The notes beneath the pieces are model-generated. The model was given only the letters and a program-made list of their open reading frames with translations, was not told the origin of the DNA and searched no databases. DNA of 64,000 bases from Desulfobacterales bacterium (GTDB lineage Bacteria > Desulfobacterota > Desulfobacteria > Desulfobacterales > JAEINQ01), in the NCBI GenBank assembly GCA_016342285.1, contig JAEINQ010000029.1, forward strand, positions 1 through 64,000. Direction: 5' to 3'. Within the stretch, counting starts at the first letter, position 1, and each line of letters begins with the position of its first letter. Below, piece by piece: positions 44,357-54,553 of the stretch. The translations under genes and the position numbers were made by a program.

Positions 44357-45723
44357 GTCCTTTCCCCCACCCTTTTGCGGAAATCCTCACCGCGTTGGGT
44401 ATAGCTGTCATACATGTCGAAGCTGGCGCAGGCCGGGGAAAGCAGGACCACGTCACCGACCTCGGCGGATGCCTTGGCCCGGGCAACCGCTTGGGCCATA
44501 TCGGCGACCCGATGGGTCGGCACCAGGCTGCCGAGGGCCTGCTCGATCCGGTCGGCGGCTTCTCCCATAAGGATCAGGTGGCGGACGCGGCCGCAAATCC
44601 GATCCGTCAGGACGCGGTAATCTCCGCCCTTGTCCCGGCCGCCCAATATAAGCACCAACGGCGCCTCAAAGGCGTCGATGGCCCGCACCACGGCGTCGAC
44701 GTTGGTGGCCTTGGAATCGTCCACATAGGTGACGCCGGCAACGGTGGCCACGGTTTCCAGCCGGTGGGACAATCCGGTGAAGCGGTCCACCACGGCCTGA
44801 ATACCGGTCCGGGTGGCACCGGCGGCCAGGGCGGCCAGGGCCGCGGCGGCGATATTTTCCCGGTTGTGTCCGCCGCAAAGGGTGGACCGGGCCAGGGAGA
44901 TCTCTTCTGACTGGCCGGCCGCATTGACGATCCGGATCCGATCCGCTTGGATCCGTGCGCCGGGGTGCCCCTTTGTCAGGGTTGCCCCGTCATCGTGGAA
45001 AAAGGGTAGAGAGACCGCGGGAAGCGTTTGGACCAATGCCTGAATTCGGGGGTCTCCGGCGTTAAAGACCGCCGTGTCCGTTCGGGTCTGGTTCATGAAA
45101 ATTCTGGCCTTGGAGGCGGCGTAGGCCTCAAAATCCGCATAACGGTCCAGGTGGTCCTCGGTGATGTTGAGCAGCACGGCCACAGCGGGCTTGAATCGTT
45201 CCATGGTGTCGAGCTGAAAGCTGCTCACCTCTGCCACCACCGTGTCCACCGGTACGGGCCGGTCGACAAACCCGATCAGGGGGGTGCCGATGTTGCCGCC
45301 CACAAAAACCCGTTGGCCCGAGGCGGCGAGCATTTGCCCCACCAGTTCGGTGGTGGTGGTCTTGCCGTTGGTACCGGTGACGGCCACCACGGGGGCGGTG
45401 ATAAATCGGGCGGCCAGTTCCATCTCTCCCACCACGGCAATGCCCTGCCGGCGTGCCCGCTCCAGAGGCGCCAGGGTATGGGGGACCCCGGGACTCAAGA
45501 CGATGAGGTCGGTGTGGGCAAAGATTGACTCCGGGTGGCCGCCCAGGGCCAGTTCGACCCCCAGGGCCCTCAGGTCGTCCATGGCCGGGCCGGCAATCGG
45601 GGCCCGGGCCGCGTCGGTGACCGTTACATGGGCCCCGCGACCCGCGGCGAACCGGGCGGCTGTCAACCCGGAGCGTCCCAGTCCCATGATGAGGATATGT
45701 TTGCCCTTTAAGACCGGTTCCAT
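44353..45723 (-). CDS. murD: UDP-N-acetylmuramoylalanine--D-glutamate ligase
   Basis: A 456-residue Mur ligase from MEPVLKGKHILIMGLGRSG, with ATP loop VVAVTGTNGKTTTTEL, NITEDHLDRY and YVDDSKATN. Upstream in the same frame up to 45813 are ten more Met-Glu-Pro or Ile-Lys-Pro tripeptide units encoded by a tandem repeat, with five extra ATGs; the protein could start at any of them. The proposed start is the last ATG, where family similarity begins. No conventional ribosome site is visible. Confidence 0.95.
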   Translation of the reverse strand: MEPVLKGKHILIMGLGRSGLTAARFAAGRGAHVTVTDAARAPIAGPAMDDLRALGVELALGGHPESIFAHTDLIVLSPGVPHTLAPLERARRQGIAVVGEMELAARFITAPVVAVTGTNGKTTTTELVGQMLAASGQRVFVGGNIGTPLIGFVDRPVPVDTVVAEVSSFQLDTMERFKPAVAVLLNITEDHLDRYADFEAYAASKARIFMNQTRTDTAVFNAGDPRIQALVQTLPAVSLPFFHDDGATLTKGHPGARIQADRIRIVNAAGQSEEISLARSTLCGGHNRENIAAAALAALAAGATRTGIQAVVDRFTGLSHRLETVATVAGVTYVDDSKATNVDAVVRAIDAFEAPLVLILGGRDKGGDYRVLTDRICGRVRHLILMGEAADRIEQALGSLVPTHRVADMAQAVARAKASAEVGDVVLLSPACASFDMYDSYTQRGEDFRKRVGERT

Positions 45724-45900
45724 TGGTTTGATTGGTTCCATTGGTTCCATTGGTTTTATTGGTTCCATTGGTTCCATTGGTTTGATTGGTTCCATTGGTT
45801 TGATTGGTTCCATTCGTCCAATTGGTTTTGTCGGTTCTATTGGTTTGATTGGTTCGACCGGTTGCTATTGCTGCTAACCAATCCAACCAATAAGACCGAT
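45721..45900. repeat. 9-bp minisatellite and hairpin across the murD start
   Basis: On the + strand units of the type ATTGGTTCC, ATTGGTTTG and ATTGGTTTT repeat from 45722 to about 45858. Beyond a short loop, AACCAATCCAACCAAT near 45876-45891 is the inverted counterpart, so the mRNA can form a long stem. Because units are 9 bases, the - strand frame into murD stays open. Confidence 0.93.
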
Positions 45901-45919
45901 TCAAGCCAACCCAACCATT

Positions 45920-46999
45920 TTACCTCAGTTTCAGCGTACTCAGGGACAACAGGGCCAGGGCGATGGAGATGATCCAGAATCGGACGATCACCTTGGGCTC
46001 GGGCCATCCCTTGAGTTCGAAGTGATGGTGCAGCGGCGCCATGCGAAAGATTCGCCGGCCGTTGGTCATCTTGAAAAAGCCGACCTGAAAGATCACCGAC
46101 AGGGTTTCCACCACAAAGAGTCCACCCACCAGCACCAGGAGCAGTTCCTGCTTGGTGATGACCGCCACGGTGCCCAGGGCGCCCCCCAGAGACAGGGACC
46201 CCACGTCGCCCATGAAGACCTGGGCCGGATAGGCGTTGAACCACAAAAAACCCAGCCCGGCGCCGGCCAGAGCCCCGCAGAACACGGCGATTTCGCCGGC
46301 ACCGGCGACATAGTTGATCTGAAGATAGTCGGCGAACCGGACGTGCCCCGCCACGTAGGCAAAGAACATATAAGTGGCTGAGGCGATGATCATGGGGCCG
46401 ATGGCCAGGCCGTCGAGACCGTCGGTGAGATTGACGGCATTGGCCGCGCCTACGATGACCAGGGCGGTGAACAGGATGTATCCCCACCCCAGATCCGGGG
46501 AAATATCCTTGAAAAAGGGGACCGTGACCTGGGTGGAAAAGCCTTCGCAGCTGACGATCAACACGCCGGTGGTCAGGGCCACGCCCGCCTGCAGGGCGAA
46601 TTTTTGCCGAACGGAGAGCCCCTTGCTCTGCTTTTTGACCTGCATGAGGTAGTCGTCGGCAAATCCGATAGCGCCGTTTGTCCCCAGGACCATCAGGGCG
46701 ATCCAGACGTAGGCGTTGGTCAGGTCCGTCCATAGCAGGGTGGCGGCGATGACGGCGAAAATGATCAGGATGCCCCCCATGGTGGGCGTGCCGGCCTTTT
46801 TCAGATGGCTTTCGGGGCCGTCATCTCGGATGTATTGACCGACCTGCATCCGGCGGAGTCGGCCGATGACCCAGGGACCGAGTAGAAAACAGATCAGAAA
46901 GGCCGTCAGACTCGCGTAGATGGTCCGGAACGTGATGTACCGGAACACGTTGAACACCGAGAAGGTGCCATGGAGCGGGTATAATAAATGGTAGAGCAT
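45920..46999 (-). CDS. mraY: Phospho-MurNAc-pentapeptide transferase
   Basis: A 359-residue membrane enzyme making lipid [12 protein letters not shown], the Mg2+ motif [22 protein letters not shown] and [12 protein letters not shown] are all intact. The start is taken at [17 protein letters not shown], the usual MraY N-terminus. 196 bp of repeat DNA separate it from murD. Confidence 0.96.
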   Translation of the reverse strand: MLYHLLYPLHGTFSVFNVFRYITFRTIYASLTAFLICFLLGPWVIGRLRRMQVGQYIRDDGPESHLKKAGTPTMGGILIIFAVIAATLLWTDLTNAYVWIALMVLGTNGAIGFADDYLMQVKKQSKGLSVRQKFALQAGVALTTGVLIVSCEGFSTQVTVPFFKDISPDLGWGYILFTALVIVGAANAVNLTDGLDGLAIGPMIIASATYMFFAYVAGHVRFADYLQINYVAGAGEIAVFCGALAGAGLGFLWFNAYPAQVFMGDVGSLSLGGALGTVAVITKQELLLVLVGGLFVVETLSVIFQVGFFKMTNGRRIFRMAPLHHHFELKGWPEPKVIVRFWIISIALALLSLSTLKLR

Positions 47000-47021
47000 C
47001 GGTTGTGGGGTGACCTTTTTT

Positions 47022-48446
47022 TCAGGGTATATCGTTCCAGTTTTCGATGGCCTCGACCACCATTTCCATGGCCATGGACCTTGACCCTTTGACCAGAACC
47101 CAGTCACCGGGGGCGATCCGTTGCTTTAAATCGGCGATGATCTCTTTGCGGGTGCCGCAGATTGTGTCCCCAAGGGCCATGCCGGCGGCGAGAGCACCCG
47201 TAGCCATCTCTTTGGCCAGGGGGCCGGCGAAATAAAGCCGGTGTGTTGCCGACCGTCCGGCCAGTTCGCCCACCTGCCGGTGCAGGGCCGGGGACTGTTC
47301 GCCGAGTTCGGCCATGGAGCCCAGGACCGCAATGCTGCGTCCCCCTTTACAAAGGGACGACAGGGTTTCCAGGGCAGCGGCCATGGAAACCGGATTGGCG
47401 TTGTAAGTGTCATCGATCAGGTGGATGCCCCTGGCGGTCTGTTTCAATCCCAATCGCCCGGCAATCGGTGTGAAGCGCTCCAAACCCCGCCGGATCGCTT
47501 TCGGCGACAGGTTCAGGGCCGCCCCCACCGCTGCCGCTGCCAGGGCGTTGGCCACCATGAACCGGCCCGGTGTGCGCAGGTGGACCTCGATGGTGCCGGT
47601 GGGCAGGGTCAGGCCAAAGTGGGTTTCGGCCCCCTCTGTCCGGATCCCTGAGGCCCGAATCGAGGCATCGGCTGACTCACCGAAGCGGATTTGTGCCCCT
47701 GGGTGCTTTTTTGCCAGCTGCCGGCTCCAGGGGTCGTCGGCGTTTAACACGGCAATGCCGCCGGGCTCGATTTTGCCGAGGAGTTCCCCTTTGGCCGCCA
47801 TGACCGCTTCCATGGATCCGAGACCTTCCAGATGGGCCGGGGCGACGTTGGTGATCACCCCCACACGGGGGGCGCAGATGCCGGCCAGCCGGGCGATTTC
47901 TCCGGGCCGGTTCATGCCCATTTCGACCACCGCCCACTGGTGTTCGGGGCAAAGGCCCAGCAGGGTCAGGGGGAGACCGATCTGGTTGTTGAAATTTCCC
48001 CGGGTGGCCCAGGTGCAAAACCCCTGGGCGACCACTTCGGCGGCCATGGCCCGGGTGCTGGTCTTTCCGTTGGAACCGGTGATGGCGACCACCGGCACCT
48101 GGCACCGCTTCCGATGAAAGGCGGCCAGATCGCCCAGTGCCCTCGTGGTGTCGGCCACCGTCAGGCAAGTGACGCCTGCCGCCTGCCATCGGTCCAGGGG
48201 CAATGACGACTGGCTCCCGGCTGCCACCAGCACCCCGCGTCCCCCCCCGGCCACTGCCGATTCGACGAACCGGTGACCATCGTGGGTTTCGCCGCAAATG
48301 GCGACAAAGAACTGGTCCGGCAATAGGGTTCGCGAATCGATGGCAATGCCCGAAAAAACCGCCGTGTCCGGTCCGCACAGGGCGCGGGCGCCGGTCGCCC
48401 GTCGAATGTCGTCTGTGGTCCAGCGTGTGAGCGGGTTGCTGATCAT
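47022..48446 (-). CDS. murF: UDP-MurNAc-tripeptide--D-alanyl-D-alanine ligase
   Basis: A 474-residue Mur ligase that adds D-Ala-D-Ala. [20 protein letters not shown] is the ATP loop; [16 protein letters not shown] and [12 protein letters not shown] are MurF-specific. The ATG at 48446 follows GAGG. ddl, which makes D-Ala-D-Ala, is not in the cluster. Confidence 0.96.
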   Translation of the reverse strand: MISNPLTRWTTDDIRRATGARALCGPDTAVFSGIAIDSRTLLPDQFFVAICGETHDGHRFVESAVAGGGRGVLVAAGSQSSLPLDRWQAAGVTCLTVADTTRALGDLAAFHRKRCQVPVVAITGSNGKTSTRAMAAEVVAQGFCTWATRGNFNNQIGLPLTLLGLCPEHQWAVVEMGMNRPGEIARLAGICAPRVGVITNVAPAHLEGLGSMEAVMAAKGELLGKIEPGGIAVLNADDPWSRQLAKKHPGAQIRFGESADASIRASGIRTEGAETHFGLTLPTGTIEVHLRTPGRFMVANALAAAAVGAALNLSPKAIRRGLERFTPIAGRLGLKQTARGIHLIDDTYNANPVSMAAALETLSSLCKGGRSIAVLGSMAELGEQSPALHRQVGELAGRSATHRLYFAGPLAKEMATGALAAGMALGDTICGTRKEIIADLKQRIAPGDWVLVKGSRSMAMEMVVEAIENWNDIP

Positions 48447-48509
48447 GTTCTCTATCCTCGGGGACCAGGTCATGGGCGAACCTGATTTTCTGCCATTTTC
48501 CGCTTTAGT

Positions 48510-50039
48510 TTACAAACGCTCCGACCGGTTTTTTGCCTCAAGGACGGCCAGGGCTCCCCGGGCTTCGATGCGGTCGTCAAAATCGAGCCGGGTGTCGCCG
48601 AGGATCTGATAGGTTTCATGCCCCTTGCCGGCGATGAGCAGGGTGTCTCCGGGCCGGGAGGCGTCCATGGCCAGGGCGATGGCCTTTCGCCGGTCCGGCT
48701 CCACCACGTGGCCGGGCCAATTCTTACCCGTGGCCAGGTCCTGGGGAGACAGGGGCCGGGACCGGGCCGTTTCCATGCCTTGGCAAATGTCGGCGATAAT
48801 GGTCTGGGGGGATTCGCTGCGCGGGTTGTCCGATGTGACGACGGCCAGATCCGCTTGGCGCCCGGCGATTTCTCCCATGAGGGGACGCTTGGTTCGGTCC
48901 CGGTCCCCACCGCAGCCGAAGATGCAGATGAGCCGGCCCGGGGTCAGGGTTCTCAGTACCACCAGGGCATGGGCCAGGGCATCGGGGGTGTGGGCGTAGT
49001 CCACATAGACAAACCGGCCGGCGCCGTTTTCGACCGGTTCCAGGCGACCCGGAACCCGGGTGACCGAGGCGATCCCTGCCTGGATCACCGTCGGGGGCAG
49101 TTCCAGGGCAAATCCCACACCGGCCGCGCAGAGGATGTTTTCCATGTTGTGCCTGCCGACCAGGCTTGAGGTGAGGTCGATGGAACCCGATGACAGGCGG
49201 ATTGAGGCGCGGATGCCCATGGGATCGCAATGAAACCGCTCCAGATGAAGATCGCTCACGGCCGTGGTGCCCACCCGTATCCGTGGCAGGGTCAGTTCGC
49301 GTACCAGTTCCTCTCCCCGCGGATCGTCCGCGTTGATGACGGCAGCAATCCGGCCGTGGTCCGGCGTCAGGTGATTGGTGAACAGCCGCTTTTTACAAGC
49401 CCAGTAGTGCGCCATGGTGCCGTGGTAGTCCAGGTGGTCCTGGGTCAGATTGGTCAGAACTGCCAGGTGAAACCGACAACCATGGATGCGATGCAGATCA
49501 ATGGCATGGGAGGAGACCTCCATGGCAACATGGGTGACTCCGGCGTTGCGCATGTCGGCCAGGATCCGCTGAAGATCCAGGGATTCGGGCGTGGTCATGG
49601 GGTTGGGATGGGATTTTCCGCCGAATCGGGTGTCGATGGTTCCGATCACCCCCGGGCGAAAGCCGGCCGCGGCCAGAATGCCCTCCACCAGATACGCGGT
49701 GGTGGTCTTGCCGTTGGTGCCGGTGATGCCGATGACGGTCATGGCTTCGGATGGATCACCGTAAAAGCGGGCCGACAGGGCGGCCAGGGCCAACCGGGTG
49801 TTTTTTACCTGGATGACCGCTACCGGCGCTGCTGTTGGCCTCTGAACGACAATGGCGGCCGCGCCCCGGTCCAGGGCCTGGTCGATGAAATCGTGGCCGT
49901 CGGCGGCAAGCCCGCAAACCGCCACGAAAAGCCCTTGGGGCTGCACCTGCTGGGCGTGGTAATGGATGGACCCGATCTCGGGGTCGCATCGGTTCGGGGG
50001 TACGGCGTCAATGGCGTTAAGGAGTTGGGACAGTTTCAC
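48510..50039 (-). CDS. murE: UDP-MurNAc-tripeptide synthetase (meso-DAP adding)
   Basis: A 509-residue Mur ligase. GITGTNGKTTTAYLVEGIL is the ATP loop, and SDNPRSESPQTII contains the DNPR motif that selects meso-diaminopimelate over lysine, so the peptidoglycan should be DAP type. GTG start with AGGAGG; the GTGA overlaps the ftsI stop. Confidence 0.97.
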   Translation of the reverse strand: MKLSQLLNAIDAVPPNRCDPEIGSIHYHAQQVQPQGLFVAVCGLAADGHDFIDQALDRGAAAIVVQRPTAAPVAVIQVKNTRLALAALSARFYGDPSEAMTVIGITGTNGKTTTAYLVEGILAAAGFRPGVIGTIDTRFGGKSHPNPMTTPESLDLQRILADMRNAGVTHVAMEVSSHAIDLHRIHGCRFHLAVLTNLTQDHLDYHGTMAHYWACKKRLFTNHLTPDHGRIAAVINADDPRGEELVRELTLPRIRVGTTAVSDLHLERFHCDPMGIRASIRLSSGSIDLTSSLVGRHNMENILCAAGVGFALELPPTVIQAGIASVTRVPGRLEPVENGAGRFVYVDYAHTPDALAHALVVLRTLTPGRLICIFGCGGDRDRTKRPLMGEIAGRQADLAVVTSDNPRSESPQTIIADICQGMETARSRPLSPQDLATGKNWPGHVVEPDRRKAIALAMDASRPGDTLLIAGKGHETYQILGDTRLDFDDRIEARGALAVLEAKNRSERL

Positions 50040-51769
50040 CCTTGGACCTCCTGTTGCCGGTAGACCATGAGGTTGTTGCCGCCTTCGGGCGGCACGTCGA
50101 GATAGTCCAGGGCTTCATGGGCGATTTTCCTGAAGACCGGAGCGGCAACGCTGCCGCCATAGTGATCATGTTGGGGTTCGTTGACCACCACCAGTATGGT
50201 CAGGACCGGCCGCCGGGCCGGTACGAACCCGACAAAGGAGGCGATGTAGCGATCCGGGGCATATCCGCCGCCCACGCCGCTCTTTTGGGCGGTTCCGGTT
50301 TTGCCGCAGACGCTGTAACCGGCAAGGGACGCCCGGGTGCCGGTGCTGCCCGTGGAAACCGCGGCCTGCATCATGCGGGTGACGACGCTGGCGGTCCGGT
50401 CCGAGATCACCCGGCGGATGGGGGTGGGGGGAAAGTCTTGGACCGTCCGCCCCCGGGCGTCGGTGATGGCTCGGACCAGGTGAGGCCGCATGAGCATACC
50501 GCCGTTGGCGATAACCGAAACTGCCGAGACCAGTTGAAGGGCGGAAACGGAAATCCCCTGGCCGAAAGCAATGGTGCCGGCATCGATTTTGGCCCATTTT
50601 CGGTATGGCGCCAGGTTGCCGGCGGTTTCGCCCGGACAGTCGATGCCGGTTCGGGAGCTGAAGCCGAAATCGTGCAGGGTTCGGAACAAGGCGGCCGGCC
50701 CGACTTTTTCGCCTACCTTGACCGCTCCGATATTGCTCGAATACTTTATGATCTGCTCAATGGAGAGCCATCCGTGACCCTTGGTGTCGTGGACCACGTT
50801 CTTGCCGATCTGGTAGGCGCCGTTTTCGCAAAAGAGAATGCTCTGACTGGTCAGACCGCCGGATTCGATGGCGGCGGCCACACTGAAAATTTTCATGGTG
50901 GAACCGGGCTCGAAGGGATCGGTGATGGCCCGGTTGCGCCAGTGGTATCGGGGTGAGCGCTCAAAGACGTTGGGATTGAAAGTGGGCACATGGGCGATGG
51001 CCAGCAGCGCGCCGGTCTTTGGGTCCATGACCAGGGCCATGCCGGATTTGGCCCCTTGGGTTTGCACTGCCTCGGCCAGGGCTTTTTCGGCGATAAACTG
51101 AATGGTCTGGTCGATGGTCAGGATCAGATTGTTGCCGCTTTCAACGGTCCAGGGCCGTTCTTCGGAGGCGAATCCGCGGCCCAGCGCATCACGCAATACC
51201 GTAAAGGTGGCCTCCTTGGCGCGAAGCTGGGCGTCATAGTAAAATTCGAGACCTTCCAGGCCGTTTCCGTCGATGCCGGCAAACCCGATTACCTGGGCCG
51301 CCAGGTGGCGGTTGGGATAGAACCGGCGGTGTTCGGGGATGAAACCGACGCCTGGCAGGGCCAGGGCGCGAACCGCCTCCACCTCGCGCGGCGTGGCCTG
51401 GCGCTTGATCCAGGCAAACGATTTGCCGGCGGTGAGTTTGCGGTGCAGGGCGGCGGGCTTGAACCCCAGGGTGCGGGCCAGGGCCACGGCCGCCGCCCGG
51501 GGATCGGCCAATCGTGCCGGATAAGCGACGATGGATGTGACCTCGATGCTGGCTGCCAGTTCCCGCATTCGGGTGTCGAAGATGGAGCCGCGCTTGCCTT
51601 CCATGGTCATGGCGGAGGTGTACTGGCCGGAAGCCTTTTCCGACAGCCATGGGCTGCGCATGACCTGAACATAGAAAGCCTTGGCGCCGATGGCCGTCAG
51701 AAGGAGACCGAAACCGATGCCCACCATGGCAGCGCGCAATCGCAGGGATGTCCGATGCGTTGATCTCAT
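50036..51769 (-). CDS. ftsI: Division transpeptidase FtsI (PBP3)
   Basis: A 577-residue class B penicillin-binding protein with an N-terminal membrane helix, a dimerisation domain (GSIFDTRMRELA, RFYPNRHLAAQVIGF) and the transpeptidase motifs: SxxK in PGSTMK, SxN in YSSN and KTG in CGKTGTAQK. No PASTA domains. It starts in ATGA overlap with ftsL. Confidence 0.96.
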   Translation of the reverse strand: MRSTHRTSLRLRAAMVGIGFGLLLTAIGAKAFYVQVMRSPWLSEKASGQYTSAMTMEGKRGSIFDTRMRELAASIEVTSIVAYPARLADPRAAAVALARTLGFKPAALHRKLTAGKSFAWIKRQATPREVEAVRALALPGVGFIPEHRRFYPNRHLAAQVIGFAGIDGNGLEGLEFYYDAQLRAKEATFTVLRDALGRGFASEERPWTVESGNNLILTIDQTIQFIAEKALAEAVQTQGAKSGMALVMDPKTGALLAIAHVPTFNPNVFERSPRYHWRNRAITDPFEPGSTMKIFSVAAAIESGGLTSQSILFCENGAYQIGKNVVHDTKGHGWLSIEQIIKYSSNIGAVKVGEKVGPAALFRTLHDFGFSSRTGIDCPGETAGNLAPYRKWAKIDAGTIAFGQGISVSALQLVSAVSVIANGGMLMRPHLVRAITDARGRTVQDFPPTPIRRVISDRTASVVTRMMQAAVSTGSTGTRASLAGYSVCGKTGTAQKSGVGGGYAPDRYIASFVGFVPARRPVLTILVVVNEPQHDHYGGSVAAPVFRKIAHEALDYLDVPPEGGNNLMVYRQQEVQG

Positions 51770-52062
51770 GGGATGGTCACCATCTGTTCCGGACCGGGTA
51801 CAATCAGGCCGAGTTGTTCGGTGGCGATGGTCGCGATGCGTTCAGGGGATCTGAGCCGCGACAGTTCGACCTTGAGTTGACGTTGAAGGCTGAGCAAATG
51901 CTGGTTTTCGGCCCGGGCAACGGAGGTGTCGTATCCGACCCGGACGTGCTGAACCCGGCACCAGGTGTAAAAAAAGAGCTCGGCAAAAAAAATCACCATC
52001 AGCATGGCCCAGACCCCTGCCTTGGAAACGGTTGGGCTTTGCTTTTTGGTCCGGGTGCCCAT
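51766..52062 (-). CDS. ftsL: Cell division protein FtsL
   Basis: A 98-residue bitopic protein: cytoplasmic tail, membrane helix (about 16-34), then a coiled coil (SVARAENQHLLSLQRQLKVE) and ERIATIATEQLGLIVP, the usual FtsL end. FtsL sequences are poorly conserved, so position between rsmH and ftsI supports the name. Confidence 0.85.
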   Translation of the reverse strand: MGTRTKKQSPTVSKAGVWAMLMVIFFAELFFYTWCRVQHVRVGYDTSVARAENQHLLSLQRQLKVELSRLRSPERIATIATEQLGLIVPGPEQMVTIP

Positions 52063-52086
52063 GGTTTTGCTTTTGCCTCCCTCGAG

Positions 52087-53022
52087 CTAAAGTTTGATCA
52101 TGGCCCGAAGACGGGTGCTGCGGGCCATGGGGTTAGCCATGATTTCTTCCTCCGTGGGCCGGGCCGCCTTGGGGGTCAGATTGCGCACCACGGGAACTTT
52201 GCCGCAGACACAGATCGGAAATTTCGGCGGACAGGCGCACCCTTTGGCCAGGGCCCGAATTCGCTGCTTGACGATTCGGTCTTCCAGGGAGTGAAAGGAG
52301 AGGACCACCAGACGCCCGCCGGTGTTGAGGCAGTCGGTTGCCCGGTCCATGAATTCATCAATCCGGTCCAGCTCCCCGTTGACGGCGATCCTCAGTGCCA
52401 TAAAGGTCCGGGTCGCCGGATGGATCCTTTTGCCGGCACCTTTGCCGGGTACGGCCCTGGTTACGATGTCGGCCAGGGCAGCGCTGGTTCGAATGGGTGC
52501 GGTCTTTCGGTGATCAACGATGCGCCGGGCAATACGGCCGGCCCAACGTTCCTCTCCGTAAGTCTGCAGCAGTCGTTTGAGTTCTCCTTCCGCCAGGGAG
52601 TTGACCATATCCGCGGCGGTGCGGGGGCGGTCGGTATCCATGCGCATGTCCAGGGGCTCTTCACGTTGGAAGCTGAATCCTCGGCCGCTGCCTTCCAGCT
52701 GGTAAAGGGACAGGCCCAGGTCCAGCAGAATGCCGTCTACTCCCTCAAGGCCCAGGTGGCTCAAAATGTCCGGCAGATGGGTGAAATTGTCATGAAACAG
52801 GTGGACTTCGACATCGCGGCAGGCAAGGACCCGCCGGGCGTGATCCACTGCGGCGCGGTCTTGATCAATGCCGATGAAGACGCCCCCCGGGGCAAGCTGG
52901 TCGCAGATGTTGCTGGCATGGCCCGATCCGCCCAGAGTGCCGTCCACGCAGATGTCTCCGGGCCGGCAATCGAGATGGCGGGCCACTTCCAGGGGCATGG
53001 CTGGGACGTGTCGGGATGGCAT
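52087..53022 (-). CDS. rsmH: 16S rRNA (cytosine1402-N4)-methyltransferase
   Basis: A 311-residue SAM methyltransferase (MraW). DGTLGGSGHASNICDQL is the SAM loop, ILLDLGLSLYQLE the catalytic region, and SFHSLEDRIVKQ and the Cys-rich CACPPKFPICVCGK end are conserved. 4 bp after mraZ. Confidence 0.96.
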   Translation of the reverse strand: MPSRHVPAMPLEVARHLDCRPGDICVDGTLGGSGHASNICDQLAPGGVFIGIDQDRAAVDHARRVLACRDVEVHLFHDNFTHLPDILSHLGLEGVDGILLDLGLSLYQLEGSGRGFSFQREEPLDMRMDTDRPRTAADMVNSLAEGELKRLLQTYGEERWAGRIARRIVDHRKTAPIRTSAALADIVTRAVPGKGAGKRIHPATRTFMALRIAVNGELDRIDEFMDRATDCLNTGGRLVVLSFHSLEDRIVKQRIRALAKGCACPPKFPICVCGKVPVVRNLTPKAARPTEEEIMANPMARSTRLRAMIKL

Positions 53023-53026
53023 TGGA

Positions 53027-53473
53027 TCAGAGCCCCAGTTTGGCGATCTCGTTTCGGACGTCCTCCTGTTTCATGTCCTCTTCCATATGCTGGTTTTCCT
53101 GGTCCCAACGGTCCCGGGACCAGATTTCGAAGTGATCCAGCACGCCAACCATGACAATTTCCTTATCCAGTTCCGCATACTGACGCAGGGTGGGGGGGAT
53201 CAGCGTCCGTTCCTGCCGGTCGCACAGACATTCAAAGGCGCCGCCAACAAAGACCCGCCGGAACCGACGCATGCTGTCGTTTTTTTCTGCCAGGTCCAGA
53301 ATACGGGCCTCGATCTTGCGCCATTCTTCCAGGGTATAGGCCACCAGGCATTGATCCATGCGTGACACCATGACCCCATCGCCCCCACCGGCTTTGATAA
53401 CATCCCGAAACCGTGTCGGAATGATGATCCGCCCCTTGGCGTCGATGGTATGAAAACTGCTTCCCCGGAACAT
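53027..53473 (-). CDS. mraZ: Transcriptional regulator MraZ
   Basis: A 148-residue protein with two SpoVT/AbrB-like MraZ domains: FHTIDAKGRIIIPTRFRD and ERTLIPPTLRQYAELDKEIVMVG (in part). It binds its own promoter and heads the dcw operon. First gene of the cluster. Confidence 0.95.
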   Translation of the reverse strand: MFRGSSFHTIDAKGRIIIPTRFRDVIKAGGGDGVMVSRMDQCLVAYTLEEWRKIEARILDLAEKNDSMRRFRRVFVGGAFECLCDRQERTLIPPTLRQYAELDKEIVMVGVLDHFEIWSRDRWDQENQHMEEDMKQEDVRNEIAKLGL

Positions 53474-53479
53474 AAAAGA

Positions 53480-53530
53480 CCCCTATTATCCACTTTAAAC
53501 CACTTATACAGGATTAAATGTATTTGCCAA
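53480..53530 (-). promoter_or_regulatory. dcw promoter and MraZ-box operator
   Basis: On the - strand GTGG, GTGG and GGGG stand exactly 10 bp apart (53503-53500, 53493-53490, 53483-53480), the spacing of MraZ binding repeats. Just upstream TTGGCA and TATAAG are 16 bp apart. The operator overlaps the expected transcription start and leader. Confidence 0.65.
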
Positions 53531-53716
53531 GGATTGTCAAGGGAAAATATCTATTTAGATGTAAGATTATTTATAATGATTTTTAAAAGTTAAATCAAGA
53601 GTTCTTCTGAAATTGGACATGTGGATATTTGTGGAGCATATGTTGATTCGTCTTGATGGCATCGGTTTTTCCTGTTCGTCTTGACGGATCGTCGCCTTAT
53701 ACGGGGGTGGGCGTTC

Positions 53717-53746
53717 TTGACAAGGTCGCGGCCGTGTTGGTAATGT
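53717..53746 (+). promoter_or_regulatory. Candidate promoter for the MBL-fold gene
   Basis: TTGACA and TAATGT are 18 bp apart. The rest of the interval 53531-53716 is AT-rich with no gene. Confidence 0.45.
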
Positions 53747-53777
53747 GCCCGAAAATTTGGGATTTCAGGGGCTTGTC

Positions 53778-54476
53778 ATGGAAATCAAACAGTTTCGATA
53801 CAATGCCGACAACCTGGCCTATGTGATTTGCAGCGGGCGGGCCGCCATGGCCGTGGATGGCGGCGCCGTGGCGGCCATTTCCGCTTACATTGCCGATCAC
53901 GGACTCGTTCTGGAAACGGTGATCCATACCCATGCCCATCCGGACCACACCCAGGGGGCAAGGGAACTGGCTGAGGCCACTGGCGCCAAACGGGTCGACC
54001 ACCGGGGGATTGCGGACGGAGCGACGATCTCCCTCGGCCGGGGCCGGGTGCAGGTGCTCCATACCCCGGGGCACACCGAGGACAGCGTCAGTTTTGCCGC
54101 GGGCAATGCGTTAATTACCGGCGATACGCTGTTCAACGGCACCATCGGCAACTGTTTTTCGGGGGATCTGGAAGCTTTTTACCGTTCCCTGAAGCGCCTG
54201 ATGGCATTTGCCCCCCAGACGAAAATTTACGGCGGGCACGACTATGTTCGCGAATCCATGGCCTTTGCCAGAACCCTGGAACCGGACAATCCCCGTATCG
54301 ACGAATATCTGGCGGCCCGAAACCCCTACTGCGTGGTCTCCACCCTGGCCGATGAGTTGGCCGTCAACCCCTATCTGCGTTTCAATGCCCCCGCCATGGT
54401 GGCGTTGCTCAAGGAACGGGGCCTGGCTGTCGATACGGAATACCAGCGATGGCACAGCCTTATGGCACTGGGGTAA
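53778..54476 (+). CDS. MBL-fold metallohydrolase (glyoxalase II-like)
   Basis: A 232-residue metallo-beta-lactamase-fold hydrolase. The metal site is THAHPDHTQGA, with further ligands in HTPGHTEDS, GDTLF and GGHDY, the order of hydroxyacylglutathione hydrolases. The chosen ATG follows CAGGGG; a GTG 33 bases upstream is possible. It could hydrolyse a glyoxalase thioester or another thiol conjugate; specificity is not readable. Confidence 0.87.
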   Translation: MEIKQFRYNADNLAYVICSGRAAMAVDGGAVAAISAYIADHGLVLETVIHTHAHPDHTQGARELAEATGAKRVDHRGIADGATISLGRGRVQVLHTPGHTEDSVSFAAGNALITGDTLFNGTIGNCFSGDLEAFYRSLKRLMAFAPQTKIYGGHDYVRESMAFARTLEPDNPRIDEYLAARNPYCVVSTLADELAVNPYLRFNAPAMVALLKERGLAVDTEYQRWHSLMALG

Positions 54477-54553
54477 CCCGGGGCTTGCCCGGTGATCCCG
54501 GCGCGGGAAGGTTTAAGTCGCCAACTTTGATGCGCCCGTAAAAAGTCTTTGAA

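Noticed and set aside
51748-53154. 468-codon + strand open frame
   Set aside because: Antisense to ftsL and rsmH with no ribosome site and no recognisable domain.
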